This document shows positions 1-6,438 of a stretch of DNA of 19,067 bases, one piece after another. Below the pieces are notes generated by a model. That model searched no databases. It had not been told where the DNA came from and saw only the letters and a program-made list of their open reading frames with translations. The stretch's first letter is position 1. Each line of letters begins with the position of its first letter. Source of the DNA: Treponema sp. UBA937 (GTDB taxonomy: Bacteria > Spirochaetota > Spirochaetia > Treponematales > Breznakiellaceae); the NCBI GenBank assembly GCA_002293455.1, contig DBDH01000043.1, positions 18,099 to 37,165 on the forward strand, read 5' to 3'. The position numbers were made by a program, and so were the translations under genes.

Positions 1-795
1 ATTTTTCAACACATTTTTTTCATCAAAGAGCAGGTTTCCGAAAAAACGCATGAGATATTGCGGTGTAGCGTGAATGTTTTTTGTCAGATCACTGTAGTTT
101 GCTCGTACAAGCGCGTTGCGGAAATACCAACTGTTATCGGCAAATGGCTCGTTTTCAACCTTAAACCCGAATGTCCGCAGATATTTAATGGCAAAAACTG
201 CTGTTGTACGGGTATTTCCTTCTCCAAACGCGTGAATCTGCCATAGGCCGGAAATGAATTGAACGATATGCTGCACTTGTTCCTGCTTTGTTAGGTTTTT
301 ATACGAAAAATTCTTTTCTTCCCTAAAATCATATTCAAGCGTTTCCTGTATCTGCGGAGCGGAAGAGTAAAACACCGTTTCGCCGTCCAACACCCACTCG
401 GATTTGGTAATATTGTAATCGCGTATTTTTCCGGCAAACCGGTAGATGCCGCTGAAAAGCCGCCGGTGAATGCCAATATATTCAGCAGGCGATAATGAAA
501 AAGTCTTTTCCGATAAAAGTTCCGCAGCTCTCGCGGAAACTTTATCGGCTTCTTCCGTGCGGTCATCATGTTCATTGCTCTGCCGGGAACTCTGCGTTTC
601 ATAGTAAGCGTCAATACGGTTTTTTACTTCGTCAAGAGTAATATCGCCTTCAATATTGAGTTTTGCGGTTTCAATGAGATACGCGGAAGGCTTAAGCCCA
701 TCAACCTGCTGCAGACCGACAGCCGTTTGCCAGATAATCCCTTTTTCTTTCTTTCCGGGTTCACCCTGACGGATATATTCTTCAAAATCGGTCAT
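1..795 (-). CDS. Fic family protein (probable protein AMPylase), C-terminus cut by window edge
   Basis: Fic enzymes transfer AMP or another nucleotide part onto protein side chains. Reading from the ATG at 795, 265 codons stay open to base 1, so the gene runs out of the window. The Fic active-site loop is H188-AFGEGNTRT, matching the HxFx(D/E)GN(G)R pattern with T in place of the usual second G and no arginine at the usual final position; I recall this GNTRT variant from many bacterial Fic proteins. Residues about 20-65 (WQTAVGLQQVDG then NIEGDITLDEV) resemble the VbhA-like inhibitory segment found fused to Fic domains; the canonical (S/T)xxxE(G/N) inhibitory motif is not clearly present. The ribosome binding site AAGGA overlaps the stop region of the kinase gene upstream, and only 15 bases separate the two, so they are probably cotranscribed and translationally coupled. 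Targets cannot be told from sequence. Confidence 0.88.
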   Translation of the reverse strand, partial: MTDFEEYIRQGEPGKKEKGIIWQTAVGLQQVDGLKPSAYLIETAKLNIEGDITLDEVKNRIDAYYETQSSRQSNEHDDRTEEADKVSARAAELLSEKTFSLSPAEYIGIHRRLFSGIYRFAGKIRDYNITKSEWVLDGETVFYSSAPQIQETLEYDFREEKNFSYKNLTKQEQVQHIVQFISGLWQIHAFGEGNTRTTAVFAIKYLRTFGFKVENEPFADNSWYFRNALVRANYSDLTKNIHATPQYLMRFFGNLLFDEKNVLKN

Positions 796-810
796 GATTC
801 ACTACTATCC

Positions 811-1632
811 TTACGGAATCATGCTGTATTCCTGGACTACCTGCAATTCCGACTGAACTTCTTCGATTGAGTCAACTTCTTGAGCAGCCGAGGCAACCGC
901 TTCCGCTAAAGCCTGAGAAGCAACTACTCCAAAAAGTGTTACCTTTGATTCGGATACTTCCGCTTCCAAAAAATGGACAGCGATGTTTTTTTCCAGGAGG
1001 ATATGATGAATTACCTGCTGAGCCAGCATAAGGTTTTGTATCCTTTTTAAAGCCTGGTCTTCGGTCTCTTTATCGATATATTCATCCAAAAGGCCTTTCA
1101 CGATTTTCGCGCTCAACATGGGATGAAAATTTCCGGTGTTAATACAAAGATGATAATTGCAGGCATCGGTCCAATCTGCATCAAAAAAATACCGGTGGAA
1201 TCCTTCACGATCCCGGTCATTTTGCTCGATAATCTGTTTTGCCCTTTTATCATCACAATGAAAATAACTTTTAACCCGCTCAACGCGGATTTCATAAGGC
1301 GCGGTCAGGAACAAGGAAACGACCCCGGGAACATGTTTTAAAATATCCCCTGCCCCGCGGCCGACCATGATACAATTTCCCCGGGAGGCTTCGGCAAACA
1401 TCGCCATTTTCAGAAAATGGAGATAATTATCCCTGCCTCTGGAAAGAGAAGCCAAAAAACCCGGTTTCCGCTCATCATACCGGGAAAACTGGGAACCGTT
1501 AAAACCATAGGAAGCGATGTTTGCTTCTATTCTTCCCCTGTCAACCAAAGTATAGTTCAGCAATTTTGCCAACTCGAGGGCCGTTTCATCGCCCATAGCC
1601 GCTAATTCACGGGAAATAGTAATAATTGCCAT
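811..1632 (-). CDS. Cytidylate-kinase-like protein with C-terminal BON-like domain
   Basis: The 273-residue product begins MAIITISRELAAMGDETA and fits the cytidylate-kinase-like family (AAA/P-loop nucleoside kinase fold): ISRE start, LLNYTLVDRGRI after the first helix, VGRGAGDIL and FLTAPYEIRVERV in the middle. The phosphate-binding loop is unusual: where family members have GSGG or similar, this has AAMGDET, so it lacks a classical Walker A lysine and may be catalytically altered. Residues about 215-270 (NIAVHFLEAEVSESKVTLFGV, then a helix and VDSIEEVQSELQV) have the pattern of a BON domain, normally a membrane or ligand-binding module. The start was set at 1632 because AGAGGAGA lies five bases before it; an in-frame ATG at 1680 would extend it by 16 residues but lies upstream of the predicted transcription start. 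Fic gene follows in the same transcript. Substrate unknown. Confidence 0.82.
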   Translation of the reverse strand: MAIITISRELAAMGDETALELAKLLNYTLVDRGRIEANIASYGFNGSQFSRYDERKPGFLASLSRGRDNYLHFLKMAMFAEASRGNCIMVGRGAGDILKHVPGVVSLFLTAPYEIRVERVKSYFHCDDKRAKQIIEQNDRDREGFHRYFFDADWTDACNYHLCINTGNFHPMLSAKIVKGLLDEYIDKETEDQALKRIQNLMLAQQVIHHILLEKNIAVHFLEAEVSESKVTLFGVVASQALAEAVASAAQEVDSIEEVQSELQVVQEYSMIP

Positions 1633-1661
1633 AGCAATCTCCTCTGAAAAGTCCTCACTAA

Positions 1662-1690
1662 AGGATAAACCCGGAATCAAAACTTGTCAA
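1662..1690 (-). promoter_or_regulatory. Sigma70-type promoter for the kinase-Fic unit
   Basis: On the minus strand, TTGACA (1690-1685) and TATCCT (1667-1662) are separated by exactly 17 bases. Transcription would begin near 1655, giving a leader of about 23 bases that carries the AGAGGAGA ribosome binding site. The close fit to consensus makes this one of the better promoters in the window. Confidence 0.75.
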
Positions 1691-1730
1691 AAAAATGGCA
1701 CAAATTTTGCAATATTCAATTCAGACCCGG

Positions 1731-2735
1731 TTATTGTTCTGGAGAATTGTGAGATTGCTCTTCATCCAAACTTCCATGCAGCGCTTTTACCCTTGCAAGT
1801 TTTTCTTTATTATTCCTGCCGATAATTCTCCACGAAATGACAAAACCTATCGCGGTAAAAAGCAGAGCCTGAAGGAATTGTAGAACCAAAGCCGGGAAAA
1901 TCTCCGGATGCAGCACAATCATCATAAATTCGGAAAAAGAAGGAAATTCTTCAAATTCCCTGAAAAGCTGATAATAAAAAGTAACGGCGGTTAAAACAAC
2001 GGTACATAATACAGAAACAAGCGCGATAATGACCGGCGTTCCCTTGGACATAATGCCCTTCCCCCTTTTGTATCCTTCGTAAGCCGCTATGGGGATAAGG
2101 GCAAACAAAAAGGCGACCAAATAATCGGCAAATATCAGCACAAGAATGCTGGGAATGGTCCCGATAATTCCCCCAAGCAGAGCGCACAAAATCGCGGGAC
2201 CGTAATTTCCGGTAAGAATATTATCATCAATTTCCTTTGCCAATTGATAAGCATGTTCTTTTTTACACCGCGCATGGGCTGGATAATACACTTTTCCGTT
2301 TTCAACGATGTCATCAACATCTGTTTGTCCGCAGAAAAAACAGTCTTTTTTAGGCATTAATCCCAGCTGCGGAAACTGTTCGCCAAGAATCATTACCGCC
2401 TTATCCAACAAATCAAGTGTTATATCCATTTTTAAAGCATTCCCTACGTGGATTTCAAGGACATTCTTTGCCTTTATAAAAACAACGACAGCCGTTTTCT
2501 TCATGGCTTCTTTGAGGACCTTAGCTTTTTCTTTATCCCATTGATCGGCTTCCAAAGGAACACTGACAATAAATGCAGCGCCAACTCCTCCAATTGTATA
2601 ACCATAAGAACCGGCATCATAATAGATGCTCACAGGAATATCATTCTGTTTTAAATAGATCACATCACTACCCTGATTCAGGGTAATACCTTTTCTCTCA
2701 GCAAACGCGGCCAACACCTTATGTATCTTTGCCAC
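1731..2735 (-). CDS. Membrane protein of unknown function with a Cys/His cluster
   Basis: I do not recognise this 334-residue protein. Residues 1-130 look soluble, with mixed alpha/beta content. A possible metal knuckle follows: C132-x2-C135, then H154 and C157. About four hydrophobic segments lie at roughly 180-200, 203-218, 233-255 and 281-304, followed by a short charged tail. It begins with GTG at 2735, supported by GAGGAGGG seven bases upstream. Its stop at 1731 lies just upstream of the kinase promoter, so it is probably a separate unit. A possible weak promoter (TTGCAG, 16 bases, CATTAT on the minus strand at about 2750-2778) overlaps a small palindrome. The soluble domain facing the cytoplasm plus knuckle could be a sensor or adaptor, but that is a guess. 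Confidence 0.8.
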   Translation of the reverse strand: MAKIHKVLAAFAERKGITLNQGSDVIYLKQNDIPVSIYYDAGSYGYTIGGVGAAFIVSVPLEADQWDKEKAKVLKEAMKKTAVVVFIKAKNVLEIHVGNALKMDITLDLLDKAVMILGEQFPQLGLMPKKDCFFCGQTDVDDIVENGKVYYPAHARCKKEHAYQLAKEIDDNILTGNYGPAILCALLGGIIGTIPSILVLIFADYLVAFLFALIPIAAYEGYKRGKGIMSKGTPVIIALVSVLCTVVLTAVTFYYQLFREFEEFPSFSEFMMIVLHPEIFPALVLQFLQALLFTAIGFVISWRIIGRNNKEKLARVKALHGSLDEEQSHNSPEQ

Positions 2736-2782
2736 AATAAAACCCTCCTCATAATGTAAACAATTCTTTAAACTGCAAGAAA

Positions 2783-2805
2783 TTGCAAAACTCCAGTTTT
2801 TGCAA
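2783..2805. repeat. Short inverted repeat TTGCAAAACT / AGTTTTTGCAA
   Basis: Left arm TTGCAAAACT (2783-2792) and right arm AGTTTTTGCAA (2795-2805) are complementary apart from one extra T, separated by CC. It sits in the divergent gap between the membrane-protein gene and the TPR gene. Its half-sites resemble pieces of the hairpin repeats at 10689, 11940 and 19016. It could be a decayed repeat copy or an operator. Confidence 0.4.
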
Positions 2806-2829
2806 GAAACTCACCGATCTCTTATTCTA

Positions 2830-2857
2830 CCCCATATTTATCCATAAATCTATGGGG
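2830..2857. promoter_or_regulatory. 28-base dyad in divergent gap, candidate operator
   Basis: CCCCATA (2830-2836) is complementary to TATGGGG (2851-2857), and inside them TTTAT pairs with ATAAA around CC, with a two-base bulge. It lies about 30 bases upstream of the -35 box of the TPR gene. No T tract follows, so an operator or structural role seems likelier than a terminator. Function is inferred from position only. Confidence 0.35.
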
Positions 2858-2888
2858 AAGCAACGATACATCCGCTGCCTTGGGTACT

Positions 2889-2917
2889 TTGAAAAAAACA
2901 TCGTTTTACGCTATAAT
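2889..2917 (+). promoter_or_regulatory. Sigma70-type promoter predicting a leaderless mRNA
   Basis: TTGAAA (2889-2894), 17-base spacer, TATAAT (2912-2917). The start codon ATG lies at 2925, only seven bases after the -10 box. Initiation at the usual distance (about 2924) would leave no room for a ribosome binding site, so the transcript should begin at or one base before the ATG. Confidence 0.75.
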
Positions 2918-2924
2918 ATTTTTT

Positions 2925-3596
2925 ATGACAATCCGGTTTCGTATTTTTTTAGCAGGCGTATTAATACTCGTTTGTATTTTCCCCGTTTTTTCACAGACAA
3001 GACCCGACGCTCTTCGGAATTATCGTGTCGGACGGGACCTGGAAGCCCAAAACAGAATGGATGAAGCCTCTGTCTATTATAATGAGGCTGCAAGAATATG
3101 TTTGAACGAAATTAACCAAAATACCGCGAGCATGGATTCCTATACCGTTCTTACCTGGACCCTCCAGCGCCAACAAAAATATCAGGATGTTCTGGACTGG
3201 GGGCAGCGGGGACTTCAGATAGATCCAAATGATTACCGCATTATAGAAATCATGGGGGAAGCATCGTTTTATTTGGATGATTATAACCAATCCCTTGCGT
3301 ATATGCAAAGATATGTTGATTCCGCGCCTCAGGGCGACCGTGTTTCTGTAGCGTATTTCTTTATGGGAGAGATTTACCGTCTCCGGAATCACTATTACCG
3401 CGCGGACATAGCCTACACCGCCGCGGTCCGGCTGGAACCGAATCTGCCTCTTTGGTGGTACCGGCTGGGTACTGTGCGGGAAAATCTGGGCGATTATCTT
3501 CCGGCCGTTGAAGCCTATCAAAGAGCGGTCAACCTCAACCCGAATTATAGAGAAGCTTCCGACGGCCTGACCCGGTCAAGAGCCCGCGCGGGCTGA
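2925..3596 (+). CDS. Exported TPR-repeat protein
   Basis: The 223-residue product opens with a signal peptide (MTIRFRIFLAGVLILVCIFP, cleavage after VFSQ or nearby) followed by about four to five tetratricopeptide repeats. Visible repeat units include NRMDEASVYYNEAARICLNE, QKYQDVLDWGQRGLQIDPND, DYNQSLAYMQRYVDSAP, HYYRADIAYTAAVRLEPNLP and GDYLPAVEAYQRAVNLNPNY. TPR proteins hold partner proteins; this one would act in the periplasm, perhaps tethered to the inner membrane if the leader is not cut. The start was placed at ATG 2925 because the promoter overlaps the in-frame TTG at 2880 and because translation from 2880 would put 15 extra residues ahead of the signal peptide. No ribosome binding site precedes 2925. 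The gene converges with the lipoprotein gene ending at 3641. Partner unknown. Confidence 0.82.
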   Translation: MTIRFRIFLAGVLILVCIFPVFSQTRPDALRNYRVGRDLEAQNRMDEASVYYNEAARICLNEINQNTASMDSYTVLTWTLQRQQKYQDVLDWGQRGLQIDPNDYRIIEIMGEASFYLDDYNQSLAYMQRYVDSAPQGDRVSVAYFFMGEIYRLRNHYYRADIAYTAAVRLEPNLPLWWYRLGTVRENLGDYLPAVEAYQRAVNLNPNYREASDGLTRSRARAG

Positions 3597-3640
3597 TGTA
3601 AGACTACGTTGTCTTTCTTGCGGGCTGCGGGCCTGTATCG

Positions 3641-4876
3641 TTACTTAAAACAGTATGTCTCCGCCAGATTCAGGGTTCCTTCTTTTACCTCAAAGTTATC
3701 ATGTGCAGCCGAATGGATTATCTGTCCGCCCGCGTCATAGTAATGCACGGTAAATGAATAAACACCGGGATCAAGGTTGATGCCGTTAACAAAAGCCCAG
3801 GCAGGGAAATAATGCGATGAACGAATATCAACTCTGCTAAGATCTTTTCCTGTTCCCATAATAGAAGCACGCAGCGCGGTTCTAACCAAGGTTACATTAT
3901 GTAATTTCACCTGGTAAGTCTCACGGTACACAGCCTCGATATGTTCCAATTTTTCAAGTTCTATGGTTTTGCCGTCATCAAACACAGCTTCGATACGGCT
4001 GACCGCCGACGGACGGCTCTCCAAAACCGGAAGCGCCAATTCAATAGATTGATTTTCGTAAGTAGGATATTTCATCAAGTCCGCTTTCTTAACAGGAGCA
4101 AGCCCGCTGAAAGCAATAACATTAAGCCGCGCTTTTCCGGCGGGAACCGCAAGTTCTTCTTCGGCAGAAGAGGGAAGCGGAAAATCGTATATTTCCGGAG
4201 CATTGTTAAAAGCGGCTGTCAGCCAGTTATAATCAATTCTCACGCTGTCTTGATTACCGTTTGCACGATGAAACAATACGCCAAGATACCGTCCCAATGC
4301 GGAATTGGAAAATTTTGAAGAAACGTATGCGGCATTTCCGCCTCTCTCTACCTGCGCCCGCTCTTCCCTGCTGCTGGCTCTATACTTTGTTTGAAAAAAA
4401 TCCAGCTTATTATTCATCCGCCTGATTTCGACAATGGCGTCTTCCAATTGATTTTGATGATAATAATTCAAAGCATTAAACACGTTGATATATATATCCT
4501 CAAAATCTTCGCTTTCATAATCAAGAATGTTTTCGCCGCCAAACCCCGCCGTCTCTCTTTGAGAAATACTTTTGGTATACGCATCCTCTATAAGACGTTC
4601 AGCTTCCTGTAAATGCCCGATAGAATCACCGTAATTTCCCGCGTAATGATTCAGCAGGCCGGAATCCAGTTTGTACAGAATGAGCGCCTTTTCGTTATAA
4701 AGACCGGCCTTGTCAGTTTCCAATGTCTCGATGGCTTCATCATATCCGCCATTATATACGGCGGAGTCTATAGCCGCAAATGATTGAGAATCGGCCACGC
4801 TGCCGCCGAACCCGGCACAGGATAACAGCAATGCCGCCAATACCGCAAAAAAACACTGATACTTTATGAGTTTCAC
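3641..4876 (-). CDS. COG3014-like lipoprotein, paralogue of the gene at 6439-7764
   Basis: The 411-residue product has a lipoprotein signal with lipobox LLLSC (C20). It then has an alpha-helical TPR-like part (YDEAIETLETDKAGLYNEKA, ILYKLDSGLLNHYAGNYGDS) and a C-terminal beta-rich part (GKARLNVIAFSGLAPVKKAD, INLDPGVYSFTVHYYD), ending LAETYCFK. It matches its paralogue at 6439-7764 throughout: both carry EDIYINVFN.LNYYH, VEIRR.NNKL, PFPLPSS, PGV.SFTV.YYD and a terminal Cys-x-Lys. I place it in the COG3014 family, which in proteobacteria sits beside LpoB-type genes; this is recall, not a search. Translation starts at GTG 4876 with a GGGGA site upstream, 17 bases after the small lipoprotein gene, so the two form a unit. 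Likely an outer-membrane or periplasmic lipoprotein of wall maintenance, role unproven. Confidence 0.8.
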   Translation of the reverse strand: MKLIKYQCFFAVLAALLLSCAGFGGSVADSQSFAAIDSAVYNGGYDEAIETLETDKAGLYNEKALILYKLDSGLLNHYAGNYGDSIGHLQEAERLIEDAYTKSISQRETAGFGGENILDYESEDFEDIYINVFNALNYYHQNQLEDAIVEIRRMNNKLDFFQTKYRASSREERAQVERGGNAAYVSSKFSNSALGRYLGVLFHRANGNQDSVRIDYNWLTAAFNNAPEIYDFPLPSSAEEELAVPAGKARLNVIAFSGLAPVKKADLMKYPTYENQSIELALPVLESRPSAVSRIEAVFDDGKTIELEKLEHIEAVYRETYQVKLHNVTLVRTALRASIMGTGKDLSRVDIRSSHYFPAWAFVNGINLDPGVYSFTVHYYDAGGQIIHSAAHDNFEVKEGTLNLAETYCFK

Positions 4877-4893
4877 AACACTTCCCCTGCTAT

Positions 4894-5283
4894 TTATATC
4901 TTGGATCTTTGCAAATAGATAAACGCATCTGTATCAAACCCGCTTGAGCGAAACTCATACATGATACCCGCCTCGAATTCATACAAATGCTCAGCCGTAT
5001 TGTCCTGAATCGGAATGATACGGTCGTTATATTTAATAAATATGGCATGATCGCCGGCGGGAATATATACTTTCATATTGAAAAAATTCATCCCTCCCGG
5101 CGTCCAGTTCACTTCAGCACCGTCGTAGCTTGTAACAGTTACAAAATTAGGAATTGACAGTACAGCCATCATGTCTTCCGGCACCGTTTTGTCGTATATT
5201 ATTGTTGACGCGCAGCCCAAAAACGAAAAGATCATCAGAATAACGCCGGTAATCACGAGACTTTTAGCGGTTTTTTGAATCAT
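4894..5283 (-). CDS. Small lipoprotein of unknown function
   Basis: The 129-residue product has a signal peptide ending in FLGC (C24), so it should be lipidated. The mature part is about 105 residues and looks beta-rich (VLSIPNFVTVTSYDGAEVNW, MKVYIPAGDHAIFIKYNDRI, LYEFEAGIMYEFRSSGFDTD). The VYIPAGDH..I.. and AG..YE pattern recalls small envelope proteins with a PEGA- or transthyretin-like fold, but I cannot assign a family. ATG 5283 is preceded by TTGGAG at a good distance. It is the first gene of the unit with the COG3014-like lipoprotein and is divergent from the LpoB-like gene. It may fill the place taken by the small third lipoprotein in proteobacterial LpoB clusters. Confidence 0.75.
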   Translation of the reverse strand: MIQKTAKSLVITGVILMIFSFLGCASTIIYDKTVPEDMMAVLSIPNFVTVTSYDGAEVNWTPGGMNFFNMKVYIPAGDHAIFIKYNDRIIPIQDNTAEHLYEFEAGIMYEFRSSGFDTDAFIYLQRSKI

Positions 5284-5630
5284 AGATACTCCAATAATTA
5301 TGAGAGTTGGCTCTGTCTAAAAAGGCAGACCGCTTGCCGGTTGAAATACTTGTTCTGACAGTTTCTTAGCACAAGAGGTAATGCCAAAACTCCGGTTCTG
5401 CGACAGCTCATAAAACGTTTTATTTTCAAGCTTATACGCAAATATACGATTTGTCCATCAAAAAATATTACATACTTTCATAATTTTGTTGCATATAGGA
5501 ACCGGAATTGTAAAGATGTAAGAAAAATCATTGTTTTAATTTGATTTATACCAGAATGAGGCAAAAAGATTTTTGTAAACTTTATATTATTTGAAATACT
5601 AACCGTTTTTTTTAGTTTTTTTTAAAAATA

Positions 5631-5639
5631 TGCTATACT
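5631..5639 (+). promoter_or_regulatory. Extended -10 promoter candidate
   Basis: TGCTATACT gives an extended -10 (TGn plus TATACT) with only a weak -35 (TTTAGT at 5611-5616, 17-base spacing) in a T-rich stretch. Transcription would start near 5646 and run through the 16-codon ORF and the second promoter. Confidence 0.45.
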
Positions 5640-5671
5640 ATTGTTGAATAGACAGTATGAGATAGGAGAAA

Positions 5672-5722
5672 ATGCGGGTATGGATTTCATCAATACAAAT
5701 ATTTGATACAGAATGTTCTTGA
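5672..5722 (+). CDS. Possible 16-residue leader ORF
   Basis: ATG at 5672 follows AGGAG by three bases and encodes MRVWISSIQIFDTECS, ending with TGA inside the -35 box of the next promoter. An extended -10 promoter lies about 35 bases upstream. The ribosome site is the main support; codon content is too short to judge, and it could easily be chance. Confidence 0.25.
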   Translation: MRVWISSIQIFDTECS

Positions 5723-5747
5723 CAGGCAATATATCGCATAATATAGT
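5719..5747 (+). promoter_or_regulatory. Sigma70-type promoter for the lpoB-like unit
   Basis: TTGACA (5719-5724), 17-base spacer, TATAGT (5742-5747). Start of transcription is expected near 5754, leaving a leader of about 49 bases with GGAGG seven bases before the ATG at 5803. Confidence 0.75.
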
Positions 5748-5802
5748 ACTTATGGTGATTACATTGTTAACTTTGAAATAGGCTTATCGTGGAGGAATAT
5801 AT

Positions 5803-6420
5803 ATGAAAAATCGGTTTATTTTACTGGCTGCATTAGTAATGCTTTGTCTTGTTTTTTCGTCCTGCGGGTCAACTCCGTCTGCTCCGGTTGCAAGGGTTGA
5901 TGCGAACACACAGATCGATTTAAGCGGTTACTGGAATGATACAGACGTCAGAATTGTTTGCGAAACCCTTGTAGACGAATGCTTAAATTCTCCGCGGATT
6001 GCCCAGGCCGCGTCCAGAAGAGGCGATTTGCCGGTTATTATTGTGGGATCGTTCAGAAATGACAGCGATGAACATATTGATACTTCCATTATCAGCAGGA
6101 GAATGGAGGTTGCCATTGTAAACAGCGGACTCGCGGATTTTGTCGCTTCCAGTTCCGAGCGGGGTGAAATCCGTGAGGAAAGGGCGGATCAACAGTCATG
6201 GGCAAGCGACGATACTGTAACAGAATACGCGAATGAAACCGGCGCCGATTTCTTCTTGACAGGATCGGTAAAAACCATTGTGGACCAGGCCGGAAACCAG
6301 GCAGTCAGAACCTATTTTGTGTATGCCGAATTGACAGATATTGAAAGCAACCGCCGGGTATGGATGGGCGAAAATGACAGTATCAAAAAGGTTATTACCA
6401 GACCTTCGGTTAAATTTTAA
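5803..6420 (+). CDS. LpoB-like lipoprotein, probable penicillin-binding-protein activator
   Basis: LpoB is an outer-membrane lipoprotein that reaches through the periplasm to stimulate a class A penicillin-binding protein. The 205-residue product has lipobox FSSC (C21), a short Ala/Pro linker, and then the family pattern: DLSGYWNDTDVRIVCETLVD, PVIIVGSFRNDSDEHIDTSI, a helix with IVNSGLADFVASSSER, GADFFLTGSVKTIVDQAGNQ, YFVYAELTDIESNRRVWMGE and IKKV near the end. These line up with what I recall of E. coli LpoB (NWNDTDS, EHIDT, GADY..GS, LTDI, KKI). It has a strong promoter and GGAGG site. The COG3014-like gene follows almost directly, so they form an operon, divergent from a second COG3014-like copy. 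Symbol not given because orthology to enterobacterial lpoB is not proven. Confidence 0.85.
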   Translation: MKNRFILLAALVMLCLVFSSCGSTPSAPVARVDANTQIDLSGYWNDTDVRIVCETLVDECLNSPRIAQAASRRGDLPVIIVGSFRNDSDEHIDTSIISRRMEVAIVNSGLADFVASSSERGEIREERADQQSWASDDTVTEYANETGADFFLTGSVKTIVDQAGNQAVRTYFVYAELTDIESNRRVWMGENDSIKKVITRPSVKF

Positions 6421-6438
6421 TTGAAGCATTGTCATCAT

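Larger units (their letters stand above)
5284..5802. other. 519-base AT-rich divergent regulatory gap
   Basis: No conserved gene is visible. It holds a 14-base perfect palindrome ATAAAACGTTTTAT (5410-5423), an extended -10 at 5631-5639 followed by a possible 16-codon ORF, and a consensus promoter at 5719-5747, all reading toward the LpoB-like gene. No clear promoter was found for the divergent lipoprotein at 5283. Confidence 0.6.

Noticed and set aside
291..614. Minus-strand ORF of 107 codons inside the Fic gene
   Set aside because: Alternative frame of the Fic gene, whose own frame is open to the window edge and carries the active-site motif.
2991..3521. Minus-strand ORF of 176 codons across the TPR gene
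   Set aside because: Antisense shadow; the plus strand has promoter, signal peptide and clear TPR repeats.
3581..3594. Perfect GC palindrome AGCCCGCGCGGGCT at the end of the TPR gene
   Set aside because: No T tract follows and it is within the coding end; not called a terminator, though it could pause transcription between the convergent genes.
5410..5423. 14-base palindrome ATAAAACGTTTTAT
   Set aside because: AT-rich and short in an AT-rich gap, with no linked promoter; noted within the gap but not called an operator.
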